NCBI RefSeq assembly: GCF_032248695.1
Contig: NZ_JAVHXC010000003.1
Span: 186,001-250,000 of the forward strand
Source: Dietzia sp032248695
GTDB lineage: Bacteria > Actinomycetota > Actinomycetes > Mycobacteriales > Mycobacteriaceae
Length of the DNA stretch: 64,000 bases
Direction of reading: 5' to 3'
The position numbers were made by a program, and so were the translations under genes. This document shows positions 60,833 to 64,000 of the stretch, piece after piece. How positions within the stretch are numbered: position 1 is the first letter of the stretch; the number at the start of each line of letters is the position of its first letter. The notes beneath the pieces are model-generated. The model made no database searches and was not told where the DNA came from. It saw nothing but the letters and a program-made list of their open reading frames with translations.

Positions 60833-61482
60833 GCGAGAACCCGTCGTCCGACCCGCTGGCGATGCTCCGGTCGGGGCGCGGCCTGCCGGAAGCCGCCGGG
60901 GTCGACGACCCGATCCGGGAACAGCTCCTCGACGCCGCCGCCGCGCAGTTCGAGAGCGTAGGCATCTCCCGCTCGACCATGAACGACATCACCCGCCGGG
61001 CGGGCCTCGCGCGGATGACCCTGTACCGGCGGTTCGCCAACAAGCAGGAACTGGTCGAGGCGACGCTCCTGCGGGAGGCGGCGTGGTTCCTCGAGGACCT
61101 GCGCCGCGAGCTCGACGCCCACGACACCATCGAGGACAAGCTCACGGAGGGCTTCGCGTTCACCGTGCAGACCCTGCGCGACCACGACCTGCTCAACCGC
61201 CTGCTCGAGACCGAGCCCGAGTCGACGGTCCCGCACTTCACCGTGCAGGGCGCGCCGCTCATCACCGCCGCCGCACACTTCCTGGCCGGGGAGATCAGCC
61301 GCGCCGCGCCCGACCCGCGCAGTGACGAGGAGGTGCTGGTCGTGGCCGAACTGACCGCGCGCCTCGTCGTGTCCTTCGTCCTCACCCCGTCGACGACCAT
61401 CGACCTCGACGACCCCGCGGTCGCCCGCGCCTTCGCCCGGAACCACCTCGGCCCGTTGCTCGGCGCGCCCACGCGGAACTGA
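60829..61482 (+). CDS. TetR-family regulator
   Basis: A 217-residue TetR protein. The DNA-binding domain is at about residues 28-75 with EQLLDAAAAQFESVGISRSTMNDITRRAGLARMTLYRRFANKQEL (quoted in part as GISRSTMNDITRRAGLARMT). The C-terminal ligand domain is all-helical and has no recognisable specificity. The ATG overlaps the AraC stop as ATGA, so both regulators are made from one transcript. It could control the diiron/FprB genes downstream or its own operon. Confidence 0.87.
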   Translation: MSENPSSDPLAMLRSGRGLPEAAGVDDPIREQLLDAAAAQFESVGISRSTMNDITRRAGLARMTLYRRFANKQELVEATLLREAAWFLEDLRRELDAHDTIEDKLTEGFAFTVQTLRDHDLLNRLLETEPESTVPHFTVQGAPLITAAAHFLAGEISRAAPDPRSDEEVLVVAELTARLVVSFVLTPSTTIDLDDPAVARAFARNHLGPLLGAPTRN

Positions 61483-61500
61483 CGGACTCCTCAACATTGC

Positions 61501-61529
61501 TTGACGAATCGGCCCCGTCTGTCTAGCGT
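61501..61529 (+). promoter_or_regulatory. Housekeeping-type promoter of the diiron/FprB operon
   Basis: TTGACG at 61501-61506 and TAGCGT at 61524-61529 with 17-bp spacing, a good match for a sigma-70/SigA promoter. The leader to the ATG at 61621 is about 85 nt. Confidence 0.7.
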
Positions 61530-61620
61530 CAGGGACAAATAGATCGCGGATGTCTCTCTGTCCCATCCGCAGGATTCCACGCTCCCGGCCCCCGCAGGGC
61601 CGGTGACCGGAAGGAAGATC

Positions 61621-62610
61621 ATGTCCGCAGCCGCACCCGCCCCCACGGCCAGCACAGACGAGTACGAGGACACGCTCCGCCGCCTGTCGCACGCCTCCGT
61701 GCACCGCAGCTTCGACCCCTTCAAGGACATCGCCTGGGACCACCCGGACTTCGCGGTGGACCCCACGGACGAGCGCTGGGTCCTGCCCGCCGGCATCGAT
61801 CCGCTCGGCGGCCACCCCTGGTACAAATCGCTGCCGCTCGAGAAGCAGATCGAGATCGGCCTGTGGCGCCAGGCCAACGTCATGAAGGTCGGCCTGCAGT
61901 TCGAGAACATCCTCATCCGCGGGATCATGCAGTACGTCTTCACGGCCGAGAACGGCTCGGCGGAGTTCCGGTACCTCACCCACGAGGCCACCGAGGAGTG
62001 CCACCACACCCAGATGTTCCAGCAGGGCGTCAACCAGATCGGCGCCGACGTGCCGGGCATGCCGCGATGGATGCGTCGCCTCTCCCCCCTCCTCCCGCTG
62101 GCCGCCGGCCGCTTCCCGGTCGCGTTCTTCATCGGCGTCCTGGCCGGCGAGGAGCCGATCGACCACACGCAGAAGCAGGTCCTGCGCAACTCGGACTCCC
62201 TGCCGCCCGTGCTGTCACGGATCATGGAGATCCACGTCGCCGAGGAGGCGCGGCACATCTCGTTCGCGCACACCTACGTCGCCCGCAACGCGCCCAGGCT
62301 CTCGCGCCGCGACGCGTTCCTGGTCTCCCTGCTGTTCCCGGTGATCATGCGGGTCCTGTGCGACGCGATCCTCAAGCCGACGCGCGAGTTCCGCGAGGCC
62401 TTCGACATCCCGGACCACGTCGTCAAGGAGCTGTACTGGGACAGCCCCGAGTCGCGGCGGTTCCTGTCCGACCTGTTCGGCGACGTGCGGCTGCTCGCCG
62501 AGGAGTCGGGGCTGATGAACCGGACGTCGCGCCGTCTGTGGAAGGCGCTGAAGATCGACGGTCGCCCCTCCCGGTACCGCGGCGAGCCGCCCGTGGCCTT
62601 CCGCGACTGA
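61621..62610 (+). CDS. AurF-type diiron oxygenase-family protein
   Basis: A 329-residue protein with GGAAGGAAG before the ATG. The diiron ligands are visible as EATEECHHTQMF and HVAEEARHISFAH, two E-E/x-x-H motifs on helices, as in p-aminobenzoate N-oxygenase AurF. The substrate is unknown; many actinobacterial members are not linked to an amine. The next gene codes for a ferredoxin/ferredoxin reductase that could supply electrons. In M. tuberculosis the homologous pair Rv0885-Rv0886 keeps the same order, as I recall it. Confidence 0.86.
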   Translation: MSAAAPAPTASTDEYEDTLRRLSHASVHRSFDPFKDIAWDHPDFAVDPTDERWVLPAGIDPLGGHPWYKSLPLEKQIEIGLWRQANVMKVGLQFENILIRGIMQYVFTAENGSAEFRYLTHEATEECHHTQMFQQGVNQIGADVPGMPRWMRRLSPLLPLAAGRFPVAFFIGVLAGEEPIDHTQKQVLRNSDSLPPVLSRIMEIHVAEEARHISFAHTYVARNAPRLSRRDAFLVSLLFPVIMRVLCDAILKPTREFREAFDIPDHVVKELYWDSPESRRFLSDLFGDVRLLAEESGLMNRTSRRLWKALKIDGRPSRYRGEPPVAFRD

Positions 62611-62659
62611 CCCCGCCGCGACCCGCGCCCCGCACCCCGCCCGGACAGGGAACGAGCCC

Positions 62660-64000
62660 ATGCCCCACGTCGTCACCCAGGCCTGCTGCGCGGACGCCTC
62701 GTGCGTCCACGCGTGCCCGGTCAACTGCATCCACCCCACGCCGGACGAGCCGGATTTCAGCACGGCGGACATGCTCTACATCGACCCGGTCTCCTGCGTG
62801 GACTGCGGGGCCTGCGTGGGGGCGTGCCCGGTCGGGGCGATCGTGCCGCACACCGAGCTGGCCCCGGAGCAGCAGGACTTCCTGCAGATCAACGCGGAGT
62901 TGACCGGTGACGACCGCCCCTCCCGGCCGCAGGCGCGGGTCCCCACCCTCGTGCGCCTGGGCCCCACGCGCAGGACCCTGCGGGTGGCCGTGGTGGGCGC
63001 CGGGCCGGCCGCCCTGTACGCCGCCGACGAACTGCTCCGCCAGCCCGGGGTCGAGGTGACCGTGTTCGACCGGCTGCCGGTGGCCCACGGCCTGGCCCGC
63101 CACGGCGTCGCGCCCGATCACACCAGTACCCGCGCGGTGGCCGACCTGTTCGCGGCCATCGAGACCCAGCCCGGCTTCCGGTACCGGCTCGGGGTGGACG
63201 TGGGGACGGACGTCACCGCGGCGGAGCTGGCCGCCGAGTACGACGCGGTCGTGTACGCGACCGGCGCGGGCACGGACCGCCCGCTCGGCATCCCGGGCGT
63301 CGACCTGCCCGGCAGCACGTCGGCCACGCGGGTGGTGGCCTGGTACAACGATCACCCCGACCACGCCGACGAGTACGTGCCGCTGGATCACGAGCGCGCC
63401 GTGATCGTGGGCAACGGCAACGTGGCGCTCGACGTGGCGCGGATCCTCGCGACCGACCCCGACCGGCTCGCCGACACCTCGATCGCCCGCCACGCCCTGG
63501 AGGCGCTGCGGCGCAGCCGGGTCCGCGAGGTGGTGGTGCTCGGTCGCCGCGGTCCCGAGCACGCCGCGTTCACGCTTCCCGAGCTGGTCGGGCTCGCCGC
63601 GCGCGAGGACATCGACCTGCGGGTGGACGCCCCCGCCGGGATCGACCCCGGGGCCGCGGACTCCCGGCAGGACCGCCTGAAGCTCGAGCACCTGGCCCGT
63701 GTCGCCGCCCGCCCGGAGAGGTCGGGGCGCCGCCGGATCGTCCTGCGTTTCCGGACCGCGCCGGTGGAGGTCGTCGGCACGGTTCGGGCCGAGGGCCTGC
63801 GGGTGGTGCGCACCGATCTCGCCCCCGACGGGTCGGGGCGGGTCGGCGCGGTGCCGCGGGCCGGTACGGAGGAGACCCTCCCGGCCGGTCTGGTGTTGGG
63901 GTCGGTCGGGTACCGCGGTGTCGAGGTGCCGGGCGTGCCGTTCGACCCGGTCACCGCGACGATCCCCAGTCGCGAGGGTCGGGTGCTGGACGGCGTCGGC
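62660..64000 (+). CDS. fprB: FprB-type ferredoxin/ferredoxin-NADP reductase, 3' cut by window end
   Basis: The frame is open from ATG 62660 to the window end (447 codons). The first 80 residues are a ferredoxin domain with two cluster motifs: CCADASCVHACPVNCI and CVDCGACVGACPVGAI, fitting a 7Fe or 8Fe ferredoxin. After a linker comes the reductase with VVGAGPAALYAAD (FAD), GLARHGVAPDH, the NADP motif VIVGNGNVALDVARIL and RRGPEHAAFT. This is the layout of FprB, which passes electrons between NADPH and ferredoxins. It lies 49 bp after the diiron gene and probably feeds it. The C-terminal part is missing. Confidence 0.92.
   Translation, partial: MPHVVTQACCADASCVHACPVNCIHPTPDEPDFSTADMLYIDPVSCVDCGACVGACPVGAIVPHTELAPEQQDFLQINAELTGDDRPSRPQARVPTLVRLGPTRRTLRVAVVGAGPAALYAADELLRQPGVEVTVFDRLPVAHGLARHGVAPDHTSTRAVADLFAAIETQPGFRYRLGVDVGTDVTAAELAAEYDAVVYATGAGTDRPLGIPGVDLPGSTSATRVVAWYNDHPDHADEYVPLDHERAVIVGNGNVALDVARILATDPDRLADTSIARHALEALRRSRVREVVVLGRRGPEHAAFTLPELVGLAAREDIDLRVDAPAGIDPGAADSRQDRLKLEHLARVAARPERSGRRRIVLRFRTAPVEVVGTVRAEGLRVVRTDLAPDGSGRVGAVPRAGTEETLPAGLVLGSVGYRGVEVPGVPFDPVTATIPSREGRVLDGVG

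Overview
The window is high-GC actinobacterial DNA from a mycolic-acid-bearing member of the Mycobacteriales (a Dietzia, Gordonia or Rhodococcus type of organism). Signs of this are two secreted antigen-85/PS1-type mycolyltransferases, a resuscitation-promoting-factor-like protein, a mycofactocin-type dehydrogenase, F420-type enzymes, many GTG starts and many apparently leaderless genes. No rRNA, tRNA, CRISPR array, insertion sequence or phage gene was seen. Gene symbols name the family recognised; none has been tested for this organism.

Region 1 (about 1-40.2 kb) is a catabolic island with a steroid-like or polycyclic-ketone flavour. Its backbone is a minus-strand operon (14817 down to 3271): KshA-type Rieske oxygenase, HsaA-type flavin monooxygenase, HsaC-type extradiol dioxygenase, a steroid/phenylacetone-type Baeyer-Villiger monooxygenase (BVMO), an esterase, two short-chain dehydrogenases (SDRs), a second HAPMO-type BVMO, a small CxxC protein and a KstD-like flavoprotein. 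Around it lie an IclR regulator, an SDR/VOC/thioesterase operon, another esterase, an SMP-30 lactonase/SDR/P450/ferredoxin/ferredoxin-reductase operon, a six-gene Dpp-type ABC importer with two tandem lipoproteins, an MFS transporter, an old yellow enzyme, three SnoaL/ketosteroid-isomerase-fold proteins, a second KstD-like flavoprotein, an F420/LLM oxidoreductase and a mycofactocin-type SDR. A plausible logic is uptake, dehydrogenation and hydroxylation, Baeyer-Villiger oxygen insertion with ester or lactone hydrolysis, and aromatic-ring meta-cleavage. HsaB, HsaD and KshB equivalents are not visible.

The most striking observation is regulatory. A 15-bp palindrome, TCCCG-N5-CGGGA (often TCCCGCTCAGCGGGA), occurs in ten intergenic regions of this island. 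At twelve promoters reading away from these sites, a -10-like hexamer (xAnnnT) starts exactly 29-30 nt after the palindrome. For three genes the start codon then follows within 6-7 nt, which fits leaderless transcription. Two copies flank the start region of the IclR gene and the kshA operon, so IclR is the best candidate for the protein that binds it. Three of these promoters also carry a CRP/GlxR-like TGTGA-N6-TCACA site in a position that would repress.

Region 2 (40.2-64 kb) looks like ordinary chromosome: glutaminase-STAS, cupin, FAD-Rieske fusion oxidoreductase, a MocR regulator divergent from an aminotransferase with PdxR-like boxes between them, the tandem mycolyltransferases, glutathione peroxidase, a DHFR-like protein, MFS, Rpf-like protein, a Tudor-like small protein, SRPBCC protein, an Fe(III)-type ABC importer, a virS/mymA-like locus (SDR, EthA-type BVMO, AraC, TetR), and an AurF-type diiron protein followed by FprB-type ferredoxin/ferredoxin reductase, cut by the window end.
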